DNA from: Luteibacter sp. OK325
GTDB taxonomy: Bacteria; Pseudomonadota; Gammaproteobacteria; Xanthomonadales; Rhodanobacteraceae
Assembly: GCF_003050935.1 (NCBI RefSeq)
Contig: NZ_QAOX01000001.1
Location: forward strand, 496,001-560,000
Direction: 5' to 3'
DNA: 64,000 nt
A program made the translations under genes and the position numbers. Positions 9,055-17,784 of this stretch are shown piece after piece. Position 1 is the stretch's first letter, and every line of letters begins with the position of its first letter. The notes beneath the pieces were generated by a model. It had not been told where the DNA came from, did not search any database, and saw only the letters and a list, made by a program, of their open reading frames with translations.

Positions 9055-9084
9055 GGCCGCTCTAGATAGAGCGGCCTTTTTTTT
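9055..9084 (+). terminator. Intrinsic terminator of receptor copy 2
   Basis: Same GGCCGCTCTA/TAGAGCGGCC stem and eight T residues as after copy 1, 55 bp after the stop codon. Confidence 0.92.
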
Positions 9085-9095
9085 GTCAACCTTAA

Positions 9096-9179
9096 TGCAG
9101 GAGCCGATTCATCGGCGATCGGGTGCTTGCCAAATCCTGGCCCGCTGACGCGGGATCGCCGATGAATCGGCTCCTACAA
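9096..9179. repeat. Inverted pair of REP-like palindromes
   Basis: Cores at 9103-9116 (GCCGATTCATCGGC) and 9158-9171 (GCCGATGAATCGGC) lie in opposite orientation, 41 bp apart. The right-hand copy reaches into the end of the EamA gene, whose stop codon (9174-9176) lies in the repeat's TAGGAG flank. Confidence 0.88.
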
Positions 9180-10061
9180 GGCTGCCGCGCCTTGTTGCTT
9201 TCGCATGTAAGGCGCGCAGACGAAGATCGCTACGCCAGCAAGCATCACCGCGGTGCCGACCCACACGCCGGTCGCGAAGTGCTCATCGAACGCCAGATAC
9301 GAAGTGACGATGCCCGACACCGGCACGATCAGCGACAGCGGCGCGACGCTCGCCGCCGGATACTTCTTCATCAGGTTGTTCCAGACCATGTAACCGAACA
9401 CGGTCGTGACGTATGCCTGGAACAGGACTGATCCCGCCGCGGCCCAGGAAACGCCATGCGATAGCGCGACGAAGGGCGCTGCGCCTTCGTTCACGTATGT
9501 CAGTACGAACAACACCGGGGCAGAGAACACACTCGACCAGGCGATGAAGGCCATCATGTCCTTCGGCTTGTGCCGCTTCACGATCAGGTTGCAGAAGCTC
9601 CAGCTGATGGCTGCGAGCAACACCAGAACGACGCCCAGTGCCGTCGATGTTCCGGTCGTGGCGTGAATCACCACCAATAGCCCGGCTGCGGCGACGAGCA
9701 TGCCCGCGAGCTGCGGCGCACGCACGCCCTCACGCATTACGACGGCACTAAGTATCACGGTAAAGAACGCGCTGAACTGCAGCACCAGCGATGAAAGTCC
9801 GGGCGACATGCCCTTGGACATCGCCAGGTTCACCACCCACCATAGGCCGACGCCGAAGAGCAGGCCGTACACCACGAGGGAAACGACCGGCACGTCACGC
9901 GGACGCGGCAGGAACAGGATCAGCGGGAATGCCGTGAACGTGAAACGAAGTCCGGTCAGCAGGAAGGGATCGAGGTCGCGCAGGCCCACCTCGATGACTG
10001 AAAAGTTGCTGCCCCAGATCAGGGTGACGAGGATGCCTAGAATGAGATCGCGGGGCTTCAT
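9174..10061 (-). CDS. EamA/DMT-family inner-membrane transporter
   Basis: A 295-residue protein with ten hydrophobic segments arranged as two EamA repeats, starting MKPRDLILGILVTLIWGSNF, the usual N-terminus of drug/metabolite transporters of the RhaT/YdcZ-like type. These proteins export metabolites such as amino acids or related compounds; the substrate is not evident. The ATG at 10061 was chosen because AGGAAG lies about 5 bases upstream; the frame stays open further upstream but without family-like sequence. The last residues GAAAL and the TAG stop run into a REP element. Confidence 0.87.
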   Translation of the reverse strand: MKPRDLILGILVTLIWGSNFSVIEVGLRDLDPFLLTGLRFTFTAFPLILFLPRPRDVPVVSLVVYGLLFGVGLWWVVNLAMSKGMSPGLSSLVLQFSAFFTVILSAVVMREGVRAPQLAGMLVAAAGLLVVIHATTGTSTALGVVLVLLAAISWSFCNLIVKRHKPKDMMAFIAWSSVFSAPVLFVLTYVNEGAAPFVALSHGVSWAAAGSVLFQAYVTTVFGYMVWNNLMKKYPAASVAPLSLIVPVSGIVTSYLAFDEHFATGVWVGTAVMLAGVAIFVCAPYMRKQQGAAAL

Positions 10062-10095
10062 TTGCTTCCTTGTCGGGTGGGTGCGGCGAGCACCC

Positions 10096-10120
10096 TTCGC
10101 CGCTGAAGCGGCTCCTGCAA
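10096..10120. repeat. Single REP-like palindrome, C-G stem variant
   Basis: The core GCCGCTGAAGCGGC lies at 10099-10112 and is followed by CTCCTGCA. It sits between amn and the EamA gene. Compared with the commoner version, both sides of the fifth stem pair are changed (A-T to C-G). Confidence 0.85.
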
Positions 10121-10141
10121 CAGCACGCGTCGCGCTGTGGG

Positions 10142-10930
10142 TCAGTCGCTTGAGTCGTCTTCGAAGCGTAGGTGCTTCACGCTGCGGCCGTGCCGGCGGA
10201 CCAGCTTGAGCGCCTCGATGCCCACCTTGATGTGACGCTCGACATAGTTGGCGGTAACGACAGCATCGCTGCTTTCGGTCTTCACGCCTTCGGGGATCAT
10301 GGGCTGGTCGGATACCAGAAGCAGCGCACCGCAGGGAATGTGGTTGGCGAAGCCGGCGGCGAAGATCGTCGCCGTTTCCATGTCGATGGCCATGCTGCGC
10401 GTACGGCGCAGGTAGTCCTTGAAGGCTTCGTCGTGTTCCCACACGCGGCGATTGGTCGTGTAGACCGTGCCCGTCCAGTAGTCGTGACCGAGGTCGCGAA
10501 TCATGGTCGAGACCGCGCGCTGGAGCTGGAAGGCCGGCAGGGCCGGAACTTCGGGAAGCAGGTAGTCGTTCGAGGTGCCCTCGCCGCGGATCGCGGCGAT
10601 CGGCAGGATCAGGTCGCCGATTGAGTTTTTTCTCTTCAGGCCGCCGCATTTGCCGAGGAACAGGACCGCCTCCGGCGCGATGACGCTGAGCAGGTCCATC
10701 ACCGTGGCGGCATTGGGGCTACCCATGCCGAAGTTGATCAGGGTGATGCCGTCGGCCGTGGCGTTGGGCATGGGCCGGTCGCGGCCGCGCACTTCCACGC
10801 CGTGGTCGAGGGCGAAGCGCTCGACGTAATGGCCGAAGTTGGTCAGCAGGATGTGCTGGCCGAAGGCCTCCAGAGGGGTGCCCGTATAGCGCGGCAGCCA
10901 GTTGGAGACGATGTCGTTCTTGGTTTTCAT
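10142..10930 (-). CDS. amn: AMP nucleosidase (short form)
   Basis: A 262-residue cytoplasmic enzyme of the nucleoside-phosphorylase/hydrolase fold, expected to split AMP into adenine and ribose 5-phosphate and so help set adenylate levels. Visible signatures are INFGMGSPNAATVMDLL (about 65-81), FLGKCGGL (about 90-97), the catalytic-side segment SMAIDMETATIFAAGF (about 183-198) and LLLVSDQPM (about 205-213). It lacks the extra N-terminal domain of the long E. coli enzyme, as in other short family members. The ATG at 10930 has no clear Shine-Dalgarno sequence. The divergent DegV gene starts 199 bp away, so the gap should hold both promoters. Confidence 0.85.
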   Translation of the reverse strand: MKTKNDIVSNWLPRYTGTPLEAFGQHILLTNFGHYVERFALDHGVEVRGRDRPMPNATADGITLINFGMGSPNAATVMDLLSVIAPEAVLFLGKCGGLKRKNSIGDLILPIAAIRGEGTSNDYLLPEVPALPAFQLQRAVSTMIRDLGHDYWTGTVYTTNRRVWEHDEAFKDYLRRTRSMAIDMETATIFAAGFANHIPCGALLLVSDQPMIPEGVKTESSDAVVTANYVERHIKVGIEALKLVRRHGRSVKHLRFEDDSSD

Positions 10931-11128
10931 GGGGAATCCGGTTGCGCAGGCGCCGGCGGCAGGGAGCTGCCTTCACGGACCGACGACGCGGTTACCGGCG
11001 ACGCCACGCCGGCGGAGTGCCAAATTCATTCGGGCAAGTGTAGCATCCGGCCCAAGCGGGGCGAGGTGGAACGCAGCGGGCGTTTCGGGTTGCCGCTGGG
11101 CCATGGGCCTTCGACGGGGGAGTGCCCG

Positions 11129-12073
11129 ATGCGAATCGGTGTAGCGATTGATGCAGCCTGCGACGTGCCGCAGGATTTCCTGGAGCGCAATGGCATCGCC
11201 GTGATGCCGATCACTGTCAAGGTCGACGGCCAGAAGTTCAAGGACGACCGCGATCCGGTCGAGATCCAGCGTTTCCGTGACCAGAAGCTCGGCAGCAAGA
11301 GCCACTCGGGCGAAACCGAACCCAGTTCGGTGGAAGACGTACAGAACCTGTTCCTCGACCGCCTGGTCAAGGAGTACGACTGCATCGTCTGCCTGACCAT
11401 CATGGCCACGCGCAGCCCCATTCACGACAACGTGATAAAAGCCAGCTTCGCCATCCTGAAGAACTACCGCCCCATTCGCGAAGCGGCAGGGATCACCGGG
11501 CCCTTCCTGATGCGCGTGGTAGATACGCGCAATATCTTCGCCGGCTCCGGCCCCGTGGTCGCCGAAGCCGTACGGATGATCCAGGCCGGCAAATCGCCGG
11601 CCGAGGTGCGCGAGCGCGTAGCGCACATCGCCGACTGCTCCTACGGCTACATGTTGCCGCGCGACCTCAACTACCTGCGTTCGCGTGCCCGCAGCAAGGG
11701 TGACCGCAGCGTCAGTTTCATGAGTTCGATGCTGGGCACCGCACTGGATATCAAGCCGATCCTGCGCGCCCATCGCGGCGAGACCGGGCCGGTCGGCAAG
11801 GTGCGCGGGTTCGACCACGGCGCCCAGGTGCTGTTCGACTATGCGGCAAAGCGCGTCCAGGCCGGACTTCTCGTGCCCTCGCTCTCGCTTAGCTACGGCG
11901 GCGACCTCGAGGAAATGCGTGCCCTGACGGGTTACCACGCCCTCACCCGCGTCTGTGGCGACGCCGGCGTGGAGATCCTGGAAAGCCCGATGAGCATCAC
12001 CGGGATGGTCAATGTCGGCGAAGGCGCCATGACCCTCGGCTTCGCCTCCGAAGATCACGTCGCGGACTTCTGA
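11129..12073 (+). CDS. DegV-family fatty-acid-binding protein
   Basis: A 314-residue protein starting MRIGVAIDAACDVP, with the DegV fold: an N-terminal Rossmann-like half (SHSGETEPSSVEDVQNLF, CIVCLTIMATRSPIHDN, MRVVDTRNIFAGSGPVV) and a C-terminal half (MLGTALDIKPILRAHRGETGPVGKVRG). DegV proteins bind a fatty acid in a buried pocket and, in Gram-positives, act with fatty-acid kinase; the role in this lineage is unclear. The ATG at 11129 has GGGGGAG about 6 bases upstream. Its stop is followed after two bases by the next start, suggesting translational coupling. Confidence 0.85.
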   Translation: MRIGVAIDAACDVPQDFLERNGIAVMPITVKVDGQKFKDDRDPVEIQRFRDQKLGSKSHSGETEPSSVEDVQNLFLDRLVKEYDCIVCLTIMATRSPIHDNVIKASFAILKNYRPIREAAGITGPFLMRVVDTRNIFAGSGPVVAEAVRMIQAGKSPAEVRERVAHIADCSYGYMLPRDLNYLRSRARSKGDRSVSFMSSMLGTALDIKPILRAHRGETGPVGKVRGFDHGAQVLFDYAAKRVQAGLLVPSLSLSYGGDLEEMRALTGYHALTRVCGDAGVEILESPMSITGMVNVGEGAMTLGFASEDHVADF

Positions 12074-12075
12074 GC

Positions 12076-12720
12076 ATGCGCCGCATGGTGCTCGCGCTTG
12101 CCGTGCCGGTCCTCGCCGCCGGCGGCGGCGCGAGCGCGGAAACCGTGTACAAGTGCGTGGCTGGCGGACAGACCATCTACCAGCAGACGCCGTGCGCGAA
12201 GAGCCAGCGGCAGGAGACCCTCCAGTTGCAGGACTCCGCGCCAGCCAATGGTCTGGTCGCGCCGATGCCCGGCGCGTCCCAACGGGAGGATGCGAAGGCC
12301 GAAGCGCCGCCGCCTCCTCAACCATTGAACCCCCTGCCCCGCATGTTCGGCTGCATCCGTGCGACAGACGGCAAGTCTTACACCAGCGCCGACGGCAATC
12401 CGCAGCCTTACCTGGCACCACTCGGCGTACTCGGCGCCGCCAGCGGATCGCTATCCGATACGTACGGCAACCCCAACTCCGCCGTGGCTTCGGCCCCGGA
12501 GCTCAATCGAGGCAGGGGCAACGTCGGGGCGATCGCGACACGCAACTACGTATGGGTGCAGGACCAGTGTCGCGAACTGAGTCCTGCGGAGACCTGCCAG
12601 GCATTGCAAGCCGATGCGGATGCGACGCAGCGGCAGATTCGTAACGCCTTCAAGAGCGATCGCGCACCGCTCGATGCGAAAGACGCACAGCTGCGCGAGC
12701 AGCTCCAGTCTTGCCGCTGA
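12076..12720 (+). CDS. DUF4124-domain secreted protein
   Basis: A 214-residue protein with an N-terminal signal peptide (MRRMVLALAVPVLAAGG, cleavage near ASA) followed by the DUF4124 motif ETVYKCVAGGQTIYQQTPCA at about residues 23-42, with its two conserved cysteines. A proline-rich linker follows, then a C-terminal part containing four more cysteines and a coiled-coil-like end. Proteins of this kind are common in Xanthomonadales and of unknown function, probably periplasmic. It starts two bases after the degV-like stop, so it is in the same transcript. Confidence 0.8.
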   Translation: MRRMVLALAVPVLAAGGGASAETVYKCVAGGQTIYQQTPCAKSQRQETLQLQDSAPANGLVAPMPGASQREDAKAEAPPPPQPLNPLPRMFGCIRATDGKSYTSADGNPQPYLAPLGVLGAASGSLSDTYGNPNSAVASAPELNRGRGNVGAIATRNYVWVQDQCRELSPAETCQALQADADATQRQIRNAFKSDRAPLDAKDAQLREQLQSCR

Positions 12721-12737
12721 CAGCCAGTCGCTCGACC

Positions 12738-13175
12738 TTAGGCGGGGCGATTCTTCACGAAGCGGCGTGAGTCCGTGCCATACCCCAGTGACTCGTAGAA
12801 CCGGTGAGCTTCGCGACGGTGATTGCCACTGGTCAAGTCGATGCGCGCTGCGCCGGTCGCCCAGCTCCATTGCTCGGCCACGGCCATGAGTGCTTTCCCG
12901 ACGCCTCGCCGCTGATGACCGTCGCGAATGGACAGCGCCGTGACGCGTGCAAGATGTCCGGGCGCATGGAAGAGTGGCGTGATGTGGATACTCACGACGC
13001 CGACAATAAGTACACCTTCACACGCAATGAAGACGGCGTCGGTGTCTTCGCCAAGCGCAGCCAGTTTCCCTTCAACCATGTGGGGGTCGGCGCCGTACCC
13101 AAGCGATCGCAGACAGGTCGCAATCTGGTGCGCGTCTCCCGCAACCGCGCGGCGAATGCGCAAAGGCGTCGTCAT
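12738..13175 (-). CDS. GNAT-family N-acetyltransferase
   Basis: A 145-residue cytoplasmic acetyltransferase. The acetyl-CoA pyrophosphate-binding loop is visible as QRRGVGKAL at about residues 88-96, preceded by a beta strand VTALSI and followed by the conserved C-terminal strand/helix HRFYESLGYG. The substrate is unknown. The ATG at 13175 has GGGAG about 8 bases upstream. The gene is convergent with the DUF4124 gene, with only 17 bp between stop codons. Confidence 0.83.
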   Translation of the reverse strand: MTTPLRIRRAVAGDAHQIATCLRSLGYGADPHMVEGKLAALGEDTDAVFIACEGVLIVGVVSIHITPLFHAPGHLARVTALSIRDGHQRRGVGKALMAVAEQWSWATGAARIDLTSGNHRREAHRFYESLGYGTDSRRFVKNRPA

Positions 13176-13265
13176 CGTTCACTGCTCCCTCTCCATAGGC
13201 AGCCCTAAAGATGCTCGCAACCCATGGCGGCAGTCGGACCGAATCGTGGCAACCGAGCCAAAAGC

Positions 13266-13814
13266 TTAAGGTGTGGCTCCGCCCTGCTGCGGCGCGCCGC
13301 CTGCCGGAACCGGCTTGCTCGGAGGTGACGCGGAAAACGTCGGGACCAGATACATGAAGTCGTAGCCGTTCTCATGGCCGTCGATCAGCGTTCCCGGCTT
13401 CCCGTACCCTGCACGCTTGGCTGTCAGCTTATGCATTCCCGTACCCTCAGCCGTCGAGAACCAGGCCGTGCCTCCGTTCACGTCGACGATGGCGATATGC
13501 GTGAACGTGGGCCCAACGTACGCGCCTGCAGGGACGACATTGAGTCCTGGCGGCGCGACTTTCATGTTGTGGAAATTGCCGCTATAGGCGATCACGTGGC
13601 CTTTGGTCGCGAGCCCACGAAGAGCGTCCCCGACGCGGTGATCGAAATCGTCGTTTGAGTCGACCTTGCCGCGCTGAAAATGCAGGCTGAGGTGACCACG
13701 TGCCTCTTCGGCCATGAGCCATTGCCGTTGAAGCATCGCGTCGGCGGGACACGCCTTGGCATGGACCACGGGGGATGCGGCGATGAGAAGCAGCAAGCCG
13801 AGGGTCGACTTCAT
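13266..13814 (-). CDS. Secreted protein of unknown function
   Basis: A 182-residue protein with a clear signal peptide (MKSTLGLLLLIAASPVVHA). The mature part has two cysteines at most, a segment AGAYVGPTFTHIAIVDVNGGTAW, and a proline/glycine-rich end. I do not recognise the family. The ATG at 13814 was chosen because AAGGAAG stands about 8 bases upstream and a signal peptide follows directly. The stretch GPTFTHIAIV with surrounding Asn/His residues could suggest a papain/NlpC-like or amidase fold, but no catalytic set is convincing. It follows the SDR gene by 13 bp on the same strand. Confidence 0.7.
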   Translation of the reverse strand: MKSTLGLLLLIAASPVVHAKACPADAMLQRQWLMAEEARGHLSLHFQRGKVDSNDDFDHRVGDALRGLATKGHVIAYSGNFHNMKVAPPGLNVVPAGAYVGPTFTHIAIVDVNGGTAWFSTAEGTGMHKLTAKRAGYGKPGTLIDGHENGYDFMYLVPTFSASPPSKPVPAGGAPQQGGATP

Positions 13815-13827
13815 CGCAATCTTCCTT

Positions 13828-14610
13828 TCAGAACCCGTAGCGAAGGAACCCGCCGTCCACCGCGACGATCTCGCCGGTGACATAACTCGAAGCGGGCATG
13901 CAGAGAAACGCGACGGCACCGGCTACTTCTTCCGGCTCGCCGATGCGCCCCATCGGCGTGCGGTCGAGTACCTCTTCCAGGTACTCCGCGTTCGCCAGTG
14001 CCGGCTCGCTGCGTTGCGTGCGGATGTACCACGGAGCCACCGCATTGACGCGGATACCGTCTTCCGCCCATTCGACGGCGAGATTGCGCGTGAGCTGGTG
14101 CAAGGCGGCCTTGGTCATGCCGTACGGCGAACCGGTGCGCACGTGCGTGATACCGGAGACCGAGCCGATGTTCACGATCGCGGCGTTGGCGTGTTGCACG
14201 AGATGCGGATACGCGGAACGGCACATCTCGTACGCCGAGAAGACATTCAGCTCGAAGAGCTGGCGGTATTCCTCGGGCTCGTAGTCGAGCGTGGCACGTG
14301 GTGTATTGCCGCCGACATTGTTCACCAGGATCGACAGGTTCACCTCGAGGTCGGCCACCCAGTCGAATACCGCGAGGCGATCTTCCTCATCAGAGAGGTC
14401 GGCGGCCATGGCTAGTATCTCCACGTCCGGGCACTCCTCGGCGAGTTCGTCGCGCACTTCCTCGAGTTGGAGCTCGTCACGGGCCACGAGCAATACATCG
14501 GCACCCAGGACGGCGAGTTCGCGCGCACAGGCGTAACCGATGCCTTTGCTGGCCCCGGTAACGAGGGCGGTGCGCCCATCGAGGCGCCAGCTGCTGAGTC
14601 GTGGATGCAT
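13828..14610 (-). CDS. SDR-family oxidoreductase (tropinone-reductase-like)
   Basis: A 260-residue classical short-chain dehydrogenase. The NAD(P)-binding motif TGASKGIG is at about residues 18-25, the NNVGG segment at about 96-100, the catalytic Ser in IGSVSG at about 147-152, and the YGMTK catalytic Tyr/Lys motif at about 162-166. The C-terminus [17 protein letters not shown] is typical of the family. It would reduce a carbonyl or oxidise an alcohol with NAD(P); the substrate is not evident. It lies 90 bp from the divergent ABC ATPase gene and is followed by a small secreted-protein gene in the same direction. Confidence 0.88.
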   Translation of the reverse strand: MHPRLSSWRLDGRTALVTGASKGIGYACARELAVLGADVLLVARDELQLEEVRDELAEECPDVEILAMAADLSDEEDRLAVFDWVADLEVNLSILVNNVGGNTPRATLDYEPEEYRQLFELNVFSAYEMCRSAYPHLVQHANAAIVNIGSVSGITHVRTGSPYGMTKAALHQLTRNLAVEWAEDGIRVNAVAPWYIRTQRSEPALANAEYLEEVLDRTPMGRIGEPEEVAGAVAFLCMPASSYVTGEIVAVDGGFLRYGF

Positions 14611-14700
14611 GAGTGGTCTCCGTCGTTGGTCGAATCGTACAGCGTGCCAGCGTTACGACGAAGGGTTGAGCGTATCGGCCTCTTGCGACAGGATGGAGCG

Positions 14701-15501
14701 ATGACCGACCACGACGCCCTGCTTTCGATCGACCGCGCCACGGTGCTGCGCGAGGACCGGACACTGCTCGACGCGCTGTCCCTGTCGATCGCACCCGGCC
14801 AGCACACGGCCATTCTCGGCCCCAACGGCTCGGGAAAGTCCACACTGGTGAAGCTGATCGAGCGACGGCTGTATCCCCTCGTCCACGAGGACGGCTCACC
14901 GGTGGTGCGCATCTTCGGGCGGGATCGCTGGAACGTAGCGGAACTGCGCTCCCTGCTCGGCGTCGTGTCGTCCGACCTGCGCCGCGAGTTCGAGGGTAGC
15001 AACGAGCTGGCCCTGAATGCGGTGCTCTCGGGCTTCTTCGCATCGATGACGCTTGGGCCCGACCACGTCGTGGACGTCTCCATGCGCGACCGTGCCATGG
15101 AGGCGCTCCTGCGCGTCGGCGCGGACCACCTGGCCGATCGTGACGTATCGACACTGTCGACCGGTGAAGCACGCAGGGTGCTGATCGCAAGGGCGCTGGT
15201 GCACCGGCCTCGCGCGCTGCTCCTGGACGAACCTTGCGGCGGGCTCGACCCCGGCACTCGGCGACGCTTCCTGGACCTGCTCAGCGAACTGGCGCGCGAG
15301 GGCACCACCCTGGTACTGGTCACGCATCACGTGGAGGAGATCGTGCCGGAGATCGATCATGTGGTGATGCTTCGGGACGGTCGCCTGCTCGATCAGGGCC
15401 CTAAACAGCGCCTGCTCGCCGATGACCACCTCTCGGAGCTGTTCGGCTGGCCCATGGAAGTGGAACGGGGCAACGGTTTCTACGGCGCGCGATTGCGCTG
15501 A
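14701..15501 (+). CDS. Orphan ABC-transporter ATP-binding protein
   Basis: A 266-residue ABC ATPase: Walker A GPNGSGKST at about residue 40-48, signature LSTGEARR, Walker B ALLLDEP and the switch His in LVTHH. The A-to-signature spacing is that of a ModF/PhnC-like domain. No permease or binding protein is adjacent, so its partner is encoded elsewhere or it has a non-transport role. The ATG at 14701 has GGAG about 5 bases upstream; the frame is open farther upstream into the SDR promoter region, but that part is not family-like. Confidence 0.83.
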   Translation: MTDHDALLSIDRATVLREDRTLLDALSLSIAPGQHTAILGPNGSGKSTLVKLIERRLYPLVHEDGSPVVRIFGRDRWNVAELRSLLGVVSSDLRREFEGSNELALNAVLSGFFASMTLGPDHVVDVSMRDRAMEALLRVGADHLADRDVSTLSTGEARRVLIARALVHRPRALLLDEPCGGLDPGTRRRFLDLLSELAREGTTLVLVTHHVEEIVPEIDHVVMLRDGRLLDQGPKQRLLADDHLSELFGWPMEVERGNGFYGARLR

Positions 15502-15545
15502 CCGGCCTTGCGAGCGAGACTCGACGGGACCGTCGAGGAACCATC

Positions 15546-15764
15546 ATGATCCGCACCGCCCTTCCGCTCGCGCTCGTCATCCTCTGTGCCGCCTGCTCGA
15601 AGCCGGCTCCGCCGACACCGCACGAACCGCCGACACCGCAGGCGCGGGTGTCTACGCCCTGGGATTCGATGGAGGCGCAGAAGAAGAAAGCGCAGGACGT
15701 GCAGAAAACCGTGGACGACCAGGCGAAACACCAACGCGAGGCGGTCGAGGCGCAGACGCAGTAA
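15546..15764 (+). CDS. Small lipoprotein with a charged helix
   Basis: A 72-residue protein with a lipoprotein signal: MIRTALPLALVILCAAC, lipobox LCAAC with Cys 17 as the lipidated residue. After a Pro/Thr-rich linker (about 19-36) comes a Lys/Gln/Glu-rich helix (EAQKKKAQDVQKTVDDQA) likely to form a coiled coil. GAGGA stands about 8 bases before the ATG. It follows the ABC ATPase by 44 bp in the same direction. Function unknown. Confidence 0.72.
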   Translation: MIRTALPLALVILCAACSKPAPPTPHEPPTPQARVSTPWDSMEAQKKKAQDVQKTVDDQAKHQREAVEAQTQ

Positions 15765-15791
15765 CGTCCGCGCCTCGGCCCTTCCGATGCG

Positions 15792-17753
15792 TTAGTTGGC
15801 CGTGAAGCTGCCCGAGACGCTGACGCCGGCATAGTCCTTCACGCCGGCCACGCGTACATACCATGTGCCGCCAGCGGGCAGCGTCTGGATCACGGACTCG
15901 TTGTTACCCGGCTTCACGGACTGGAAATCCGCGTTGTTGCCGCTCTCGGTCGGCGGCACGCCGCGCTTGACGTAGATCGACACGTCACCGGTTCCACCGA
16001 GCGTGCGGAACACCAGGTTGCGCGCACCCGCCGGTACGTCCAGGCGATACAGTGCCGACGTACCGGCCTTGCCAACCTGCCCGGTCACCATCACGCCGTT
16101 GCTCAATACCACCGACGCGATCGGCGTGTCCGAGGCAATGGCCGCCTGCACGGCGGCGCTCGCATCGACGATGCCCATGCCGATCGGGTGATCAGGCGCG
16201 ATGGGGAACGCGCGCGCCGAGTTGATCAGTGCGAGGCGGATCTGGTCCGGCGTGAGCGGTGCATGGCCCACATCCTTCACCGCACCCACCATCAGCGCAA
16301 CGGTGCCGGCCACATGGGGCGTCGCCTGCGACGTGCCGGCCATGCCGCCGTAGACGGCCTGGTCTTCCACCGTCGTGCCGCTGTTGAGCGTGGACCAGAC
16401 GAAGCCCGCGTTCACGCTCCCGCTGCCCGACGCGGCGTCGTTCGCATAGATGCCACCACCCGGCGCCGCTACGGTCACGGTCGAACCGAAGTTCGAATAG
16501 AAGGCGCGCCTGCCGGTGATCCCGACAGATGCGACGGCGATGGCGCCCGGACAGCTCGCCGGTGAGTAGCCCGCCGCATCGTCGTTGCTGTTGCCCGCAG
16601 CGACCACGACGGCCGTACCGCGCGCGATCGCGCCGGCGATCGCCGTGCTCGTCACGTCACTGGCGTCGCACACGCCCGAACCGCCCAGGCTCATGCTGAT
16701 CACCTGTGCGGGATACGTGTTGTCGGGCACGCCGTCGACGTGGCCACCCGACGCCCAGGTGATCGCATCGGCGATGTCGGAGGTGTAGCCGCCACAGTGG
16801 CCAAGGACGCGAACGGGAAGGATCTTCGCCCCGGGCGCGACACCCGCCATGCCCACGGCGTTGTTGCTGCGCTCGGCGATCGTGCCGCTCACGTGCGTGC
16901 CGTGCCAGCTGCTGGCCTCGGGAGGGTTGGAGGCATCCGTGCATTGAGACAGCCATGGGTCTGTGGTCGTCCAGTCACCCGTGTCCCAACCACCCGGTAC
17001 ACGACCATCGGTTGCGCGCCCCGAGACGAGCGCGTCGTCGATGAAATCGTAACCGTCACCCGCCAGCTCGAGATTGAGATCCGCATGGTGGGTGATGCCC
17101 GTATCCAGGACGGCAACGACGACGCCCGACCCATCGGCCATCGCCCAGGCCGCCGATGCATCGCTGCCACCCTTGTTCGCGTAGGCCGCGGTGTCCGCAC
17201 CGACTGTCGTGGCGCTGCCGTCGCCCGGATGCATATGCCACTGGTACTGCGCATACATGGGGTCATCCGGCGTACTCGTGGCAACACCGGCGGGAAGTGT
17301 CCCCGGTGCCTTCACGTCGGCCACCGCATGCAGCAACACGTCGGGTTCAACGTGGACGACCGACGCGTCGGACGCGATCTGCTGCATCAGGGCCAGCGAT
17401 TCGTCGCGTGAGAGCTTGCGCGGCGTGCGCACCAGATCGGCGCCGATGGCGAGCTTGCGCTGCCATCTGGCTGCGGGCGGGGAAGCCAGGGAACCCGACT
17501 GCGCCGAGCGCATGTCGAGATGTGCACGGGAAATGGCTGTCGCGACGCCCTGCTCGACGAGTGTGTGATTGGCACGCGGGGTGCTGCCCGGCGCATAGGT
17601 GACGATGAAGCGGTCGTACTTGCCATCGCTTTCCATGCCGGCACTGCGGATCTTGACAGCGACGGTGGGCAGCACCTGGGTGTCGGCCGCGTGGACCGGA
17701 AGAATCATCGCCGCGGCAAGCGCGCCCAGGCGAAGGGTAGTCAGAGGATGCAT
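15792..17753 (-). CDS. Secreted subtilisin-like (S8) serine protease
   Basis: A 653-residue exported protease. A signal peptide (1-22, ending VHA) is followed by a propeptide to about residue 160, then the S8 catalytic domain with Asp217 (AVLDTG), His284 (WHGTHVSG), oxyanion Asn388 (AAGN) and Ser475 (GMAGTSQATPHVAG). A C-terminal pre-peptidase-type beta domain covers about 565-653. Such enzymes are type II-secreted extracellular proteases in Xanthomonadales. AAGGA lies about 9 bases before the ATG at 17753. It begins 31 bp after the trimeric adhesin stop, so both probably share one transcript, raising the possibility that it processes surface proteins. Confidence 0.9.
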   Translation of the reverse strand: MHPLTTLRLGALAAAMILPVHAADTQVLPTVAVKIRSAGMESDGKYDRFIVTYAPGSTPRANHTLVEQGVATAISRAHLDMRSAQSGSLASPPAARWQRKLAIGADLVRTPRKLSRDESLALMQQIASDASVVHVEPDVLLHAVADVKAPGTLPAGVATSTPDDPMYAQYQWHMHPGDGSATTVGADTAAYANKGGSDASAAWAMADGSGVVVAVLDTGITHHADLNLELAGDGYDFIDDALVSGRATDGRVPGGWDTGDWTTTDPWLSQCTDASNPPEASSWHGTHVSGTIAERSNNAVGMAGVAPGAKILPVRVLGHCGGYTSDIADAITWASGGHVDGVPDNTYPAQVISMSLGGSGVCDASDVTSTAIAGAIARGTAVVVAAGNSNDDAAGYSPASCPGAIAVASVGITGRRAFYSNFGSTVTVAAPGGGIYANDAASGSGSVNAGFVWSTLNSGTTVEDQAVYGGMAGTSQATPHVAGTVALMVGAVKDVGHAPLTPDQIRLALINSARAFPIAPDHPIGMGIVDASAAVQAAIASDTPIASVVLSNGVMVTGQVGKAGTSALYRLDVPAGARNLVFRTLGGTGDVSIYVKRGVPPTESGNNADFQSVKPGNNESVIQTLPAGGTWYVRVAGVKDYAGVSVSGSFTAN

Positions 17754-17784
17754 GTGTCGAAATCCTTGAAGAAAAAGGGTGGGA

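Larger units (their letters stand above)
1978..9084 (+). repeat. Tandem duplication of a TonB-receptor unit, period about 3.6 kb
   Basis: Unit 1 (about 1978-5485) and unit 2 (about 5581-9084) match from an upstream GCTTAGGACTTATTCCTATT block through a leader, a 34-codon ORF, a receptor gene and a terminator. The two receptor start codons are exactly 3600 bases apart and both genes are 3060 bp, with no net insertion or deletion. Identity is complete over 2257-2455 versus 5857-6055 and lower afterwards. The duplication includes the regulatory DNA, so both copies may be controlled alike. Confidence 0.93.
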
